In this document: positions 41,236 through 51,130 of the stretch, in pieces
Layout of the letters: every line of letters starts with the position of its first letter
Position numbering within the stretch: the stretch's first letter is position 1
NCBI GenBank assembly: GCA_018818835.1
Contig: JAHIRD010000026.1
Coordinates: 25,952-89,951 of the forward strand
DNA: 64,000 bases
Origin: Pseudomonadota bacterium
Lineage (GTDB): Bacteria; Desulfobacterota; Desulfobacteria; Desulfobacterales; Desulfolunaceae
Direction of reading: 5' to 3'
Notes under the pieces: model-generated
The model's input: only the letters and a program-made list of their open reading frames with translations
Database searches by the model: none
What the model was told of the DNA's origin: nothing
Program-made: the position numbers and the translations under genes

Positions 41236-42432
41236 ATGAAGAATTTTATCTTATTCTTATGCATGGCGGTATTATGTTCTGTGGCGGCCCAGGCCGGAGA
41301 CAGGAATGCGACTCACTATCCCATTGTTTTGTCTCACCACTGGTCCGGTACAGCCGAGGTTTCGTTTCTTGGAGATGACTGGGTGGATGATGATTTCAGG
41401 GCCTGGGGAGTCAAGCTGGCGCTGGAGTCCGAGGGTGCCATTGTGTATCAGCCCGATAAGGTGCCCTATGCCTCCCATGAAACCCGGGGGCGTCTTTTGT
41501 ACCGAAAATGTGCTGGCGATACTCTGGCCGAACAGTTGTGCGAGGGACCGGATCCCCAGACCATTGATGGCGTTGAAGCCGCCATGATGGATTACTGCGG
41601 TGATCAGTCAAAATGGGGCATCGACTATCAAACCTATGAAAATTGTATCGAGCAAATAAAGATCAACATCGTCTGCCATTCCCAGGGATGCCCCGACTCC
41701 CGCTACATGATATCAGCCATGACCAACCGTCTGACAGGCCACCCCATGTATGAGCATGTGGCCAGCTGGACGTCCATTGCCGGTGCCAACAATGGGACGT
41801 CTCTGGCGGATCTGGCCTTGAGCATGGTTGATGACTGTGATGATCCGGAATGTCTGGGGCCGGATTTTGTGGAAGCCATGCTCGAAGAAACAGGGGTCAA
41901 GGAAAACGGCATATGGGTTCCCCGGGGGTATGAATCCCTTGTGGCCCTTTCACGGAAATACATGACAAAGACCATGGATATTTCATGCAACCCTCTATGC
42001 CGGACATGCCCTAAAAGTTTTAATGAGGCGTTCCCCAATCATCCCTCGGTTTATTACCAGACCTACAGTGGTGCTATTCGCTGGCTTCATCCCTGCTATG
42101 AGGACATGGAACAGACATGGCTGATTCTGATGCTCCTGGAAGGTGAAAACGATGGTTGGATTTCAGTGAAATCCCAGGCCTTTCTGTCTGCAGGAAGCAG
42201 CCCGGATGCCCCACCCACCTACGTTGCTTATCGGGGGAATGTCACCGGCGAATCCATTCTCTGGTGGTTGTGTCACCCGGGAATTTCCCATATGGGTTTT
42301 AACAACGCCCGGGTTCCAGGCATGGGCCAGGTGGATTGCGGCGGGTCGCCCAATAATCAGGATGCCTTTTATTTCAGCCGGGAAGGGTTTTATCAGGATG
42401 TCGTGGAAGATCTAAAAAACATGGGTTTTTAA
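41236..42432 (+). CDS. Secreted lipase-like alpha/beta hydrolase
   Basis: A 398-residue exported protein with signal peptide (MKNFILFLCMAVLCSVAAQA) and a triacylglycerol-lipase-like fold. It begins with YPIVLSHHWSGTAEVSF, like the oxyanion-hole region HG(F/W) of these lipases. The nucleophile elbow reads CHSQG (in NIVCHSQGCPDSRYM) instead of GHSQG. Likely catalytic Asp and His are in LEGENDGWIS and GISHMGF. More than ten cysteines suggest disulfides outside the cytoplasm. AAGGAGG lies before the ATG. It might act on lipids or polyesters; the substrate is not evident. It is followed after 100 bases by an rRNA methyltransferase gene. Confidence 0.85.
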   Translation: MKNFILFLCMAVLCSVAAQAGDRNATHYPIVLSHHWSGTAEVSFLGDDWVDDDFRAWGVKLALESEGAIVYQPDKVPYASHETRGRLLYRKCAGDTLAEQLCEGPDPQTIDGVEAAMMDYCGDQSKWGIDYQTYENCIEQIKINIVCHSQGCPDSRYMISAMTNRLTGHPMYEHVASWTSIAGANNGTSLADLALSMVDDCDDPECLGPDFVEAMLEETGVKENGIWVPRGYESLVALSRKYMTKTMDISCNPLCRTCPKSFNEAFPNHPSVYYQTYSGAIRWLHPCYEDMEQTWLILMLLEGENDGWISVKSQAFLSAGSSPDAPPTYVAYRGNVTGESILWWLCHPGISHMGFNNARVPGMGQVDCGGSPNNQDAFYFSREGFYQDVVEDLKNMGF

Positions 42433-42531
42433 CCGGATGATGTGGTGCGCTGTTTTTAGAAAATAATCTTTGATTAAGTCGCTGATTATGATGTATCCTG
42501 CCGGCCTAATTTCTAAAAGAGAGGCAAGACC

Positions 42532-43497
42532 ATGGATGATTCAACATTGGACGAAAAATTTATTCACCAGGGGGACATGCTGGCCAACCGGGTGAAGAAA
42601 AAATACAAACACCTGAGAAAACAATTTGCACGTGAAAATATCGAGGTGTTCAGGCTTTATGACTGGGACATCCCTGAAATAAGGGCTGTGGTGGACTGGT
42701 ATGCCGGCCACCTTGTGATCGGAGAATATACGAGGACTCAAACCGTGCCCGAGTGGCTGCCTGCCATGGGGGCCGCCGTGGCAAAGGCACTGGATGTTCC
42801 TCCGGAAATGGTCCATCTTAAAGAAAGGCGTTATGGGTCACGGGACGGGAAACGGTACAAACGTCTGGATTATACGGATAAAAAAATCGTTATGTCAGAA
42901 CGTGATCTGAAATTTTATGTGAATCCTGATGATTATGTGGACACGGGTCTGTTTTCCGATCACAGGAACACGCGCATGATGGTCCGTGACATGGCAAAGG
43001 GCAAGGACTTTTTAAATCTTTACTGCTATACCGGTGCATTTACCTGCTACGCTGCCAAGGGCGGTGCCCGTTCCACCGTGTCCGTGGACCGTTCGGAAAC
43101 CGCCATCGCATGGGTCAGGGAAAATTTAAGGCTCAATGATATTCAAGATGAGGGAAACACTCTGTTTCAGGAGCATACCTTTGCCTTTCTGAAGAAGGCA
43201 AAAGCCAGAGACATGCGTTTTAATCTGGCTGTGGTGGACCCCCCTTCATTTTCGACCACACGGGTTTCAGGTTATGATTTTGATGTGGTCCGGGACCATC
43301 CCATGCTTCTGACCATGGTCATTGAGTTGATGACTGCCGGGTCCACCCTGTTCTTTTCAACCAACCACCAGAACTTTGAATCCAATATGGGGAATCTGCC
43401 TGTGAGCGGGATCAAGGAAATAACCTCTGAAACGATTCCGGTGGATTATGAGAGTAAAAAAAAGACGATTCACCGATGCTGGGAAATTACGATTTAA
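42532..43497 (+). CDS. rlmK: RlmK-type 23S rRNA guanine methyltransferase
   Basis: A 321-residue SAM-dependent methyltransferase like the C-terminal half of RlmKL, which methylates N7 of G2069 in 23S rRNA. The N-terminal part (ANRVKKKYKHLRKQFAREN, FRLYDWDIPE) and LKERRYGSRDGKRYKRLD match the RlmK module. The Rossmann core shows the SAM loop DFLNLYCYTGAFTCYAAKGG, the acidic VSVDRSETA and catalytic motif VVDPPSFST. It stands alone here rather than fused to the THUMP-RlmL half as in E. coli. AGAGG lies before the ATG. There is no clear operon partner. Confidence 0.88.
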   Translation: MDDSTLDEKFIHQGDMLANRVKKKYKHLRKQFARENIEVFRLYDWDIPEIRAVVDWYAGHLVIGEYTRTQTVPEWLPAMGAAVAKALDVPPEMVHLKERRYGSRDGKRYKRLDYTDKKIVMSERDLKFYVNPDDYVDTGLFSDHRNTRMMVRDMAKGKDFLNLYCYTGAFTCYAAKGGARSTVSVDRSETAIAWVRENLRLNDIQDEGNTLFQEHTFAFLKKAKARDMRFNLAVVDPPSFSTTRVSGYDFDVVRDHPMLLTMVIELMTAGSTLFFSTNHQNFESNMGNLPVSGIKEITSETIPVDYESKKKTIHRCWEITI

Positions 43498-43741
43498 GGG
43501 ATTTTGATTTGATTCTGCTGTAGTGATATGTTACTCTTTAAGACATTCAAATGGATTAAGCCCTCATAGGGCTGGGACATAATAAACGCCCCTCCGAGTC
43601 CTTTTCAAGGAGATCCGTGATGGGGCCATCCGAATATTTCTTTCCAACGACGCACATCGACATGTGAACCCAAGATCGTCTTACCTGTATAATGGATTTT
43701 AAGAAGAAAATTTCCCAAAAACGTCGTGGGGTGGTGGTCCG

Positions 43742-44836
43742 ATGAACGAAACGATATGCACGATGGATTCAGATGAAGGGGTCAAAATTCTTGTTGTGGA
43801 TGATGATGAGAGCCCCAGGGAAGTGATTTACGATTTTCTTGTTATGGCAGGATTTGAGTGCCTGACGGCCACCAATGCCCAGGAAGCCCTTAATATCCTG
43901 GACAGGCAAGAGGTAAGTCTGGTGATCACGGACATCAACATGCCTGGCATGTCGGGAGTGGAGTTACTGAAAATCATCAAATCATGCCACAATGCCAGTG
44001 CCCTTGTCATGACCGGCTACATCGGAAGGTATTCCTATGAAGAAATAATCGAGGTGGGGGCCGATGATTTTATCAGCAAGCCTGTATCCGGTCAGGAAAT
44101 TATTCTCAGGGTCAAAAGGATCCTGCGTGAACGATGCCTGGTTGCAGAGTCGAAACGTGCCCATAATGATTTGAAGGCAGCCTACCTTGATACCATTAAC
44201 CGCCTGTCCATGGCCGCTGAATACAAGGACGAAGACACGGGGGATCATATTCTCAGGCTTGGTCTTTTTTGTTCTTTTCTGGCGGGGAAAATGGGACTTC
44301 CGGCCAAAGATGTTTCCATTATCCGATATGCCAGTCCCATGCATGACATCGGGAAAATCGGTATTCCTGACAGAATTCTTTTAAAACCCGGAAAGCTGAC
44401 GAACGAAGAATTCGATATCATGAAAACACACACAACCATTGGCGCGAAAATACTTGATAATTCCAAGGCAGAGGTTCTGATTATGGGCCAGAAGATTGCC
44501 CTGTATCATCATGAGAAATGGGATGCTACAGGCTATCCCACGGGGATAGGCGGGACAGATATCCCTCTGGGTGTCCGGATTGTGTCCTTGTTTGATACCT
44601 TTGATGCCCTGACCAATAAACGGCCTTATAAAGAGCCGTACCCCCTGGATCTGACACTTAAAATTCTTCGTGAACAACGGGCAAAGCAATTTGACCCGGA
44701 TGTTCTGGATGCTTTTTTTGATCACCTGGATGACATCCTTGAGATCCGGGGAAAAGTGAGTGCGGGTGAAACCCTGGTGAACGGCCTGATTTCTTTGAGC
44801 GAGCGCGACAGGGACGACGGACTGGTCTGGGGATAG
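43742..44836 (+). CDS. Response regulator with HD-GYP cyclic di-GMP phosphodiesterase domain
   Basis: A 364-residue two-domain protein: receiver (about 14-130) with the acidic pair DDD, phospho-acceptor D64 in VITDINMPGM and K113 in ISKPVSG; then HD-GYP (about 150-350) with HDIGKIGIPD (201-210) and HHEKWDATGYP (256-266). Both parts have their key residues, so phosphorylation should control breakdown of cyclic di-GMP. No histidine kinase is adjacent, which makes it an orphan regulator. A PilZ-type cyclic di-GMP effector is encoded at 52852-53352. The GTG-rich GGGGTGG upstream may serve as a ribosome binding site. Confidence 0.92.
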   Translation: MNETICTMDSDEGVKILVVDDDESPREVIYDFLVMAGFECLTATNAQEALNILDRQEVSLVITDINMPGMSGVELLKIIKSCHNASALVMTGYIGRYSYEEIIEVGADDFISKPVSGQEIILRVKRILRERCLVAESKRAHNDLKAAYLDTINRLSMAAEYKDEDTGDHILRLGLFCSFLAGKMGLPAKDVSIIRYASPMHDIGKIGIPDRILLKPGKLTNEEFDIMKTHTTIGAKILDNSKAEVLIMGQKIALYHHEKWDATGYPTGIGGTDIPLGVRIVSLFDTFDALTNKRPYKEPYPLDLTLKILREQRAKQFDPDVLDAFFDHLDDILEIRGKVSAGETLVNGLISLSERDRDDGLVWG

Positions 44837-44913
44837 ATGTTTGGGGGGACTTGGTGGACTTGGTCTGCGCCGGTCGAAACGTTCCGCATTGATCGTAAAA
44901 TGGAATAAGCAGC

Positions 44914-47900
44914 CTATTTCCTGCTGGCCCCAAATAGTCCCTTGATATCTTCCAGGATCATATACTGAACGGGCACCAGGACCAGGGTGATGACGGTGGC
45001 AAACATGATGCCAAAGCCCAGTGAGACTGCCATGGGAATCAGGAACTTGGCTTGGCGTGATGTTTCGAAAATCATGGGGGACAGGCCTCCGAAGGTGGTC
45101 AGGGTCGTTAAAATGATGGGCCTGAAACGGTGGATGCCCGCCGCTTGAACCGCCTGCTCCAGGGGAAGTCCCGAGGCCACCTTTCTGTTTGTGTAATCAA
45201 TCAAAACCAGGGAATCATTGACCACAACACCTGAAAGGGCCACCAGTCCGAACAAGCTCATGACCGACAGGGAATAGCCCAGCATCATATGACCAAGGAC
45301 AGCCCCCACCAAGCCAAATGGAATACAGGACATGATCAGAACAGGCTGAATATAACTTTTTAAGGGGATGGCCAGAAGGCAAAAAATGGCCAAGAGAGCC
45401 ATGAGAAGTCCCCGGATGAGGCTTGTGACGCTTTCCTGCATATCTGCCTGGCGTCCTTGGAAACTGTAAGACAGGCCTGGATATTTATTCGTGAGATCGG
45501 GAAGCCTTCCTGCCTTGAGTTCTTCCACAATGAGACCCGCCTTGGGCCTGGGATTGATATCGGCCGTCACACTGGAGATCCGTTTCCCGTCCCTGCGTTC
45601 AATGGCGGTGTATGCCCGCCCTTTTTCCAGATGAACGATTTCAGAAAGAAGAGCTTCATTGCCTTTGGGGGACGTGAGGATCAAGGTTTCCAGGGTATGT
45701 TCGGTCACCCGTTCATATTCCGGAAGCCTGACCATGACCTTTACCTCATTTCTTCCACGCTGGAGTCGTCTGGCTTCTGCGCCATAAAAGGCGTTTCTGA
45801 TTTGGCGAGCCACGTCGCTGGCCTGGAATCCCAGTCGTTCACCCAGGGGCAGCAGGGTGAAATCATACTGGCGTTTTCCACTGGCCGATCCGTCATCAAT
45901 GTCCGTTGCATTGGGAAATTCAGCCATGGCCTCGGCCAGTTCTTCGCTGGCTGTTTGAAGTATGCCTGTATCCCTGTGACTGAGCTCAATGGTCAGCCCC
46001 TTCCCGGAGCCGGGACCGCCCCGGTCAGACTGGAATGCCACGGATTCAATGCCCGATAGGGGGCCTGTTCTTTCTCTCCAGGCATCGGTGACAACCTGGG
46101 TGCTCACCGGCCGTTCTTTGGGCGGAGTGAGAATCAGACGTGCAGTGATGACGTTTTCATTGATCCGTGTCAGCAAACCCCTTGAGAGCCGATCTTTTCC
46201 ATATTTTTCAATCACGTCGTGGGCGGATTTGACCAGCTTATCGTGGACGACCCGAACGGATTTTTCAGAAGAGCCGTAAGGAAGTGTTGCGGTGACATAG
46301 GCGTAATCCGATTCCACTTTGGGAAACAGTTCCATGCCCATGCGCCCGCTTTTAATGAACCCGAAGGTGATGACAAGAAAACTCAAGCTTAAGGCAAAAA
46401 CCAGATAACGATGCCTGACGGCCATGGCGATAAAGGGGCCATATCTGTTTTCAACAAAGGATGTAAAGGCCTTGGAAAAGGATTTTCGTTCTTTGGTGCC
46501 ATCATTTTTTCGGGAATCTGATTTTCGCTCATGGCCAAGGTGGGCAGGCAAGATAAAAAGGCTTTCAAAGAGTGATATGCTTAATACAGCGATAACCACC
46601 AAGGGAATGCTGCGAAACACTTTTCCCATGAAGCCCGGAACAAAGAAAAGCGGAATAAAGGCCACGATATTGGTCAGGATGCTGAAGCAGACAGGCACTG
46701 CAATTTCACGGGCTCCGTGAATGGATGCCTGGAGAAAGGGCATGCCTTGTTGCCTGTTGTAAAAGATATTTTCCCCCACAACGATGGCATCGTCCACCAC
46801 AATACCCAGTGTGACGATAAAGGCGAACATGGATATCATGTTGATGGAAAAACCGAACAGGGGAAGAAAGAGAAAGGAGCCCAGAATGGAGGCAGGGATT
46901 CCCATGCTGACCCAGAATGAAAGCCGCATGCTCAGAAACATAGCCAAAAGAATAAACACCAGAGCCAGGCCGATATAGGCGTTGGTGGTCAGGAGATCTG
47001 CCCTTTGTTTGAATATCTCCGAGGAATCCCGGACCATGCCCACATGGATGCCTTCGGGAAGACCTGTCTGATACACGTTCATGACGCTTTTCACGGCATC
47101 GGCAATCTCAATGGGCTTCTGGTCACCCGTCCTGTATACTTCTATAATCACGGCGGGGGACCCATTGAAATAGGAGGACTGGACCGAGTCTGAAAACCCT
47201 TCCCGAATAACCGCCATGTCCCTGAGCAGAATTCTGGATCCGTCTTCATAGGTGAAAACGGGGATAAGTCCATATTCCCTTGCCAGTTCTTTGCGTTCGT
47301 TCATGCGGACAAGGATTTCTCCCCCATTGGTTTTTAAACTGCCGCCGGGCAGGTCCATGGAGGCGTTTTTGATCCGGCCTGCAATGTCTGAAATGCTCAG
47401 GCCATAACGTCTTAAGGTCTCCTGGGGAATCTCAATCCGGATTTCATGACCCCGTGTTTCGCTGATGTCGACCTGGGTGATCATGGGGTGGGCCAGAAGC
47501 GTGTCGCGGAGTTCTTCGGCCCTTTCGCTGAGGATGATGTCATCAAGGTTTCCATAGATTGCATAGGAAATCACTTCGTGCCGATGGCCCGAGGTGGTCA
47601 CCTTTGGATCTTCTGCATCCTCCGGGAAGGTGGTGATGGCGTTGATTTCACGTTCAACTTCCCGTGACATGAGGGAAATGTCGATACCCTCTATGGCTTC
47701 AATTGCAACGGTTCCGTGACCCTCGGATGCGGAAGAGCGAATCTCATCAATCCCTTCAATGTTCTGTACGGCTTCTTCGATGGCCAGAATAATACCGCTT
47801 TCCACCTCATCCGGGCTTGCACCAGGGTATGCAACAGAAACTGTGACAATTCCCATATCAAATTCAGGAAAGACTTCTTGCTTTACCCTGGGGCCGATGA

Positions 47901-48009
47901 TGAGACCGCCTAAAATCAAGACAGCCAAGAAGATATTGGCGGCAACGGGATTTGATGCCATCCAGGCGATGGGACCTCCGGGATTGTATGAGGGCATTGG
48001 GGTATTCAT
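44914..48009 (-). CDS. RND efflux pump inner-membrane permease
   Basis: A 1031-residue AcrB/MexF-like RND transporter, proton-driven, with twelve membrane helices and two large periplasmic loops. Seen: the first helix region (ASNPVAANIFLAVLILGG), VSVAYPGASPDEVE, and the essential Asp pair in TM4 (VTLGIVVDDAIVVGEN). It is last of a three-gene operon with its adaptor and outer-membrane factor; its start overlaps the adaptor's end by four bases. The substrate cannot be told from sequence; the branch resembles hydrophobe/amphiphile exporters of environmental Proteobacteria. It converges with the HD-GYP gene. Confidence 0.93.
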   Translation of the reverse strand: MNTPMPSYNPGGPIAWMASNPVAANIFLAVLILGGLIIGPRVKQEVFPEFDMGIVTVSVAYPGASPDEVESGIILAIEEAVQNIEGIDEIRSSASEGHGTVAIEAIEGIDISLMSREVEREINAITTFPEDAEDPKVTTSGHRHEVISYAIYGNLDDIILSERAEELRDTLLAHPMITQVDISETRGHEIRIEIPQETLRRYGLSISDIAGRIKNASMDLPGGSLKTNGGEILVRMNERKELAREYGLIPVFTYEDGSRILLRDMAVIREGFSDSVQSSYFNGSPAVIIEVYRTGDQKPIEIADAVKSVMNVYQTGLPEGIHVGMVRDSSEIFKQRADLLTTNAYIGLALVFILLAMFLSMRLSFWVSMGIPASILGSFLFLPLFGFSINMISMFAFIVTLGIVVDDAIVVGENIFYNRQQGMPFLQASIHGAREIAVPVCFSILTNIVAFIPLFFVPGFMGKVFRSIPLVVIAVLSISLFESLFILPAHLGHERKSDSRKNDGTKERKSFSKAFTSFVENRYGPFIAMAVRHRYLVFALSLSFLVITFGFIKSGRMGMELFPKVESDYAYVTATLPYGSSEKSVRVVHDKLVKSAHDVIEKYGKDRLSRGLLTRINENVITARLILTPPKERPVSTQVVTDAWRERTGPLSGIESVAFQSDRGGPGSGKGLTIELSHRDTGILQTASEELAEAMAEFPNATDIDDGSASGKRQYDFTLLPLGERLGFQASDVARQIRNAFYGAEARRLQRGRNEVKVMVRLPEYERVTEHTLETLILTSPKGNEALLSEIVHLEKGRAYTAIERRDGKRISSVTADINPRPKAGLIVEELKAGRLPDLTNKYPGLSYSFQGRQADMQESVTSLIRGLLMALLAIFCLLAIPLKSYIQPVLIMSCIPFGLVGAVLGHMMLGYSLSVMSLFGLVALSGVVVNDSLVLIDYTNRKVASGLPLEQAVQAAGIHRFRPIILTTLTTFGGLSPMIFETSRQAKFLIPMAVSLGFGIMFATVITLVLVPVQYMILEDIKGLFGASRK

Positions 48010-49244
48010 GACGGGTTGTCTTCCAATGTATCTTGTTTTATGTCAGGTTTCGTGTTTGAACGGACGCTCATTCCATCTATGACCCCGGAAAGGTTGGATA
48101 TGATGATAAAATCTCCTTGTTCTATGCCACTATTGACAAAAACATCTGTATCATCACTCCATGAAATCTGTATTTTTCGTATGAATAATCGCTCATTTTC
48201 AAGAACCCAGACCTGGTTATCTTCATGAATCGCTGAACGGGGCAGGGCAATGATGTCATTAACGGTTCCGCCATCAATCCTCAGGTTGACATAATCACCC
48301 AGGAGTAACGGTATTTTCGTTGAGCCGGATTGGAGACTAAGGGGGTCGTTTATCCTGACCAAAACTTTTGCCAGGCGGCTTTGTTCATTAAGTTGCCCTG
48401 TGATTTTAATCACCTGGCCCGTATATTGGTCTGTTATGGCCGGGTTGATTATCAGGACGGAGTTACCGGGTTTGTCATTGCCTTTGGGCAGAGTGATCCA
48501 GGACAGGAGGCCAAGGGGTATGGATGCTTCAACCCAGTATTCGTTGGTATTGACAAGGGTGGCAAGGGATTCAAGGGACGACACTTGGGCGCCCACATGG
48601 GTGTTACGTGATACCATAAGGCCGTTGAATGGGGCTCGGATTACGGTGCGCAAACGATCCAGTCGGGCAGACTCAAGGTCCACCATGGCGCTGTCGTACT
48701 CAGCCCTGGCCTGGTCGAGCTGGGGTTTGCGAAGGGCCAGGCCATTGTCTTGAATAACTTTACCTGAGCTTGTCTGCATCATGTGTAGCTCTTCACGGGC
48801 AACATCCTGACGGCCCAGTTCCAGGTCAAGGTTTGCCTTTGCGTGGTTTAGCAGACTTTCTTTTTTTTTGACGGCCAGATCGTAATCCTGGGGATCGATA
48901 CTCAGGATGATGTCATTTTTTTTAAAAAGTCCCCCTGGTACGAATTCTTTGGCCACGTGGATCACTTCCCCGCTGATTTTGGCTTTCAGATTGATCTGTG
49001 CCGAGGGTATAACCGTTCCCATGGCGGAAAGAGCCATTCGGCGCGGCCCTTTTGCAACGCTGATAACCTCAACCAGGGGCGCCTGACGGGTGGGAATACC
49101 CTTTTGGACCTTGGGTTTTGTTTTGATTAGAAATATGGCAGTGCCTATGCCGCCCAGAAGGATCAGGACAACGGCAAAAACAACAAGAAACGTCTGTGGT
49201 TTCTTTTCATAAGGCGTGCCCGGGATATATTTTTTTTCCATCAT
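48006..49244 (-). CDS. RND efflux membrane fusion (adaptor) protein
   Basis: A 412-residue HlyD/AcrA-type adaptor. An N-terminal membrane helix (about 19-42) anchors it; the lipoyl-like half motif (INLKAKISGEVIHVAKEF), an alpha hairpin of about 130-190 and VIRAPFNGLMVSRNTHVGAQV follow, then beta-barrel and membrane-proximal domains (EYWVEASIPL, VNLRIDGG). It links the permease to the outer-membrane channel. Four-base overlaps at both ends show tight coupling with its neighbours. Confidence 0.93.
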   Translation of the reverse strand: MMEKKYIPGTPYEKKPQTFLVVFAVVLILLGGIGTAIFLIKTKPKVQKGIPTRQAPLVEVISVAKGPRRMALSAMGTVIPSAQINLKAKISGEVIHVAKEFVPGGLFKKNDIILSIDPQDYDLAVKKKESLLNHAKANLDLELGRQDVAREELHMMQTSSGKVIQDNGLALRKPQLDQARAEYDSAMVDLESARLDRLRTVIRAPFNGLMVSRNTHVGAQVSSLESLATLVNTNEYWVEASIPLGLLSWITLPKGNDKPGNSVLIINPAITDQYTGQVIKITGQLNEQSRLAKVLVRINDPLSLQSGSTKIPLLLGDYVNLRIDGGTVNDIIALPRSAIHEDNQVWVLENERLFIRKIQISWSDDTDVFVNSGIEQGDFIIISNLSGVIDGMSVRSNTKPDIKQDTLEDNPS

Positions 49245-50689
49245 CGTGGCTCCGTATGCGTTTGATCCTCTGGATTCAATGCCCAGTTGCCGCCCAGTGA
49301 TCGGTAAAGTGCAATCCTGTATTTGAAGAGAATGGCTTTTTGACGGATCAGCGTCACCTCAAGATTCTGAATATTCAACATTTTTTCCTGCATGAGAAGA
49401 TAACTGTCCTGCCCTGCCAGATACCGCCTTGTGGCTTCTTTATACGATAATTTTGATACATCAAGCTCCTGGGAAAGGGCCCGTGTGTAATCCTTTTGCT
49501 TGAGTTCGTGGACCATGGCGTTTTCAACATCTAAAAGGGCCTGGAAAACCGTGCTTTCATAATTGGCCAGACGTTCTTCGGAAATGGCCCGGGCTTTTTC
49601 AACATCGGCTTTCCTTCGTCCCGCATCAAAGACAGGGCCCGTCAGGTTGGCTGCAAGATTGATGATCCAGTGATTGAAAACATCTTCCACATGCTCGGCA
49701 GAATAGGTGCCGGACCCAGACAGAGACAAGCTGGGCAGGCGGGCAGCCTTTGCTGCGGATATCTGCCAGTCCGCAGCCCTCAGCCGAAGACCTGCGGAGC
49801 GCACATCAGGTCTCATGGCCAGTAAATCCGAGGGCAAACCGGCCTTGGGAAAAGGGACGAGATCCGGCATTGAAAGACGGTTGATTTCAAGGCGAAATCC
49901 TGGAGGTTTTCCCAGAAGAAGGGACAGGTTGTTTGCCAAGACCTGTTCCTGGGCTTCAAGGCTAGGCAGAAGGGACAGGGAATGGGAAAGAGCCTCTTTC
50001 TGGTTGAGTACGTCCATGGATGTGGCCATTCCTTTTTCAAAGCGTTTCTCAAGCATGGCCATCAGCTCTGTGTTGGTGTTGATCCTCTCTTTTACGTAGG
50101 CAATCTCCTGGCGTGTGGCAAGGATGTCGATCCATGCTTCCGCCACATGGGCTGCCACGGTCATGGCCATGGTAAGATAGTCATCGGCGCTTGCCCTCAT
50201 ACCCAAGATTTCCGATGTTTTCAAGGAGCGGATACGACCCCAGAAATCGATCTCATAGCTTGCTGCAAGGCCCAAGGACAGTGTGTCCATGCGATCTGAA
50301 CCCTTGGCATTTGTCTGTGAGTATCCGGTATTTCCTGAAAATTCCGGGAAAAGATACGAGGCTTGTTTTTTGACAAGGGATCGGGATTGTTTCAGGTTGG
50401 CATAACTTTTTCTAAGATCGAAATTCGATTCAAAGGCCTTCCCGATCAAACGGTTTAATTCAGTGCTTTGAAAATCTTCCCACCATTTTCCCTGAAAGAC
50501 ACTTGTCGTTTCAGGATACAGGGAATAGGTGAGGGGAAAGTCCACAGGCACAGGATCGCGAGAGTCAGGTTTAAACAGGGTGCATCCAAACAGAAACACC
50601 AACGTGAATGTTGTTAGGACGAGTTTGACGGGATTCATGATGATCGAATTGTTCAATTGAATGTCCATGCGTATGCTATATGCTTTCAC
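49241..50689 (-). CDS. NodT-family outer-membrane efflux lipoprotein
   Basis: A TolC-like outer-membrane factor of up to 482 residues. Signature segments are WWEDFQSTELNRLIGKAF, YEIDFWGRIRSLK, RPDVRSAGLRL and AARLPSLSLSGSG. The lipoprotein signal is MNPVKLVLTTFTLVFLFGC. The start is uncertain: GTG at 50689 has AAAGAG seven bases upstream but puts 17 residues before the signal peptide; ATG at 50638 starts the signal exactly but lacks a binding site. Upstream sequence at 50713-50700 (minus) reads GATGACGTCGTAAA, a MITE-like terminal repeat remnant, so the native start region may have been altered by insertion. First gene of the efflux operon. Confidence 0.88.
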   Translation of the reverse strand: MKAYSIRMDIQLNNSIIMNPVKLVLTTFTLVFLFGCTLFKPDSRDPVPVDFPLTYSLYPETTSVFQGKWWEDFQSTELNRLIGKAFESNFDLRKSYANLKQSRSLVKKQASYLFPEFSGNTGYSQTNAKGSDRMDTLSLGLAASYEIDFWGRIRSLKTSEILGMRASADDYLTMAMTVAAHVAEAWIDILATRQEIAYVKERINTNTELMAMLEKRFEKGMATSMDVLNQKEALSHSLSLLPSLEAQEQVLANNLSLLLGKPPGFRLEINRLSMPDLVPFPKAGLPSDLLAMRPDVRSAGLRLRAADWQISAAKAARLPSLSLSGSGTYSAEHVEDVFNHWIINLAANLTGPVFDAGRRKADVEKARAISEERLANYESTVFQALLDVENAMVHELKQKDYTRALSQELDVSKLSYKEATRRYLAGQDSYLLMQEKMLNIQNLEVTLIRQKAILFKYRIALYRSLGGNWALNPEDQTHTEPR

Positions 50690-50699
50690 CCAGGTGCTC

Positions 50700-50713
50700 T
50701 TTACGACGTCATC
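50700..50713 (-). repeat. Remnant of a MITE-like terminal repeat
   Basis: The minus strand reads GATGACGTCGTAAA, identical to the start of copy B at 29939. The rest of the element is absent. It lies 11 bases upstream of the GTG start of the efflux lipoprotein gene. Confidence 0.5.
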
Positions 50714-50930
50714 AAATTTTTAAAAGAATAGTATACCTGTGTTTGTCCTTAAATCCAATGAATTTCTGGGCCTTGGGCCAAAGATTAAGGCTGTTCAGAT
50801 GAGAAGGAAATGGCGGGATGATCTGCTTTCGTAAAAGGTCCAGGAATGTTATTTTTGTTTTTGTCAGCACAGACTGAATAGATCCTCAGTTAAAAGGAGC
50901 GGAGAGGACGTGACAGGGATTAAGTTTTAC

Positions 50931-50959
50931 TTGACGATTAACCAAATGTTCTTTAAAAT
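50931..50959 (+). promoter_or_regulatory. Candidate sigma-70 promoter of the phaC-like gene
   Basis: TTGACG (50931-50936), 17 bases, TAAAAT (50954-50959): one mismatch in each hexamer. Transcription would begin near 50966, with a leader of about 165 bases. Confidence 0.6.
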
Positions 50960-51130
50960 TAAGGAAATATCTGTGATGGATACATAAACCCTACTAAGGC
51001 AATGAATCTTTTTCGAATGTGAGCCCCCTGCTCCTAAAAAATAAATCTGATGATGCGTCTCGATTTTTATATGATTAGATTCAGATTGCACGTCACATCA
51101 TGCCCATATGTTTTATGAAGAAGGGATTTC

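Larger units (their letters stand above)
50690..51130. other. Divergent region between efflux operon and phaC-like gene
   Basis: About 440 bases. It has the MITE-like terminal remnant at 50700-50713 and a promoter-like sequence for phaC (50931-50959). No promoter was recognised for the efflux operon and no gene is supported. Confidence 0.55.

Noticed and set aside
45457..46059. 200-residue plus-strand open frame
   Set aside because: Shadow of the RND permease gene.
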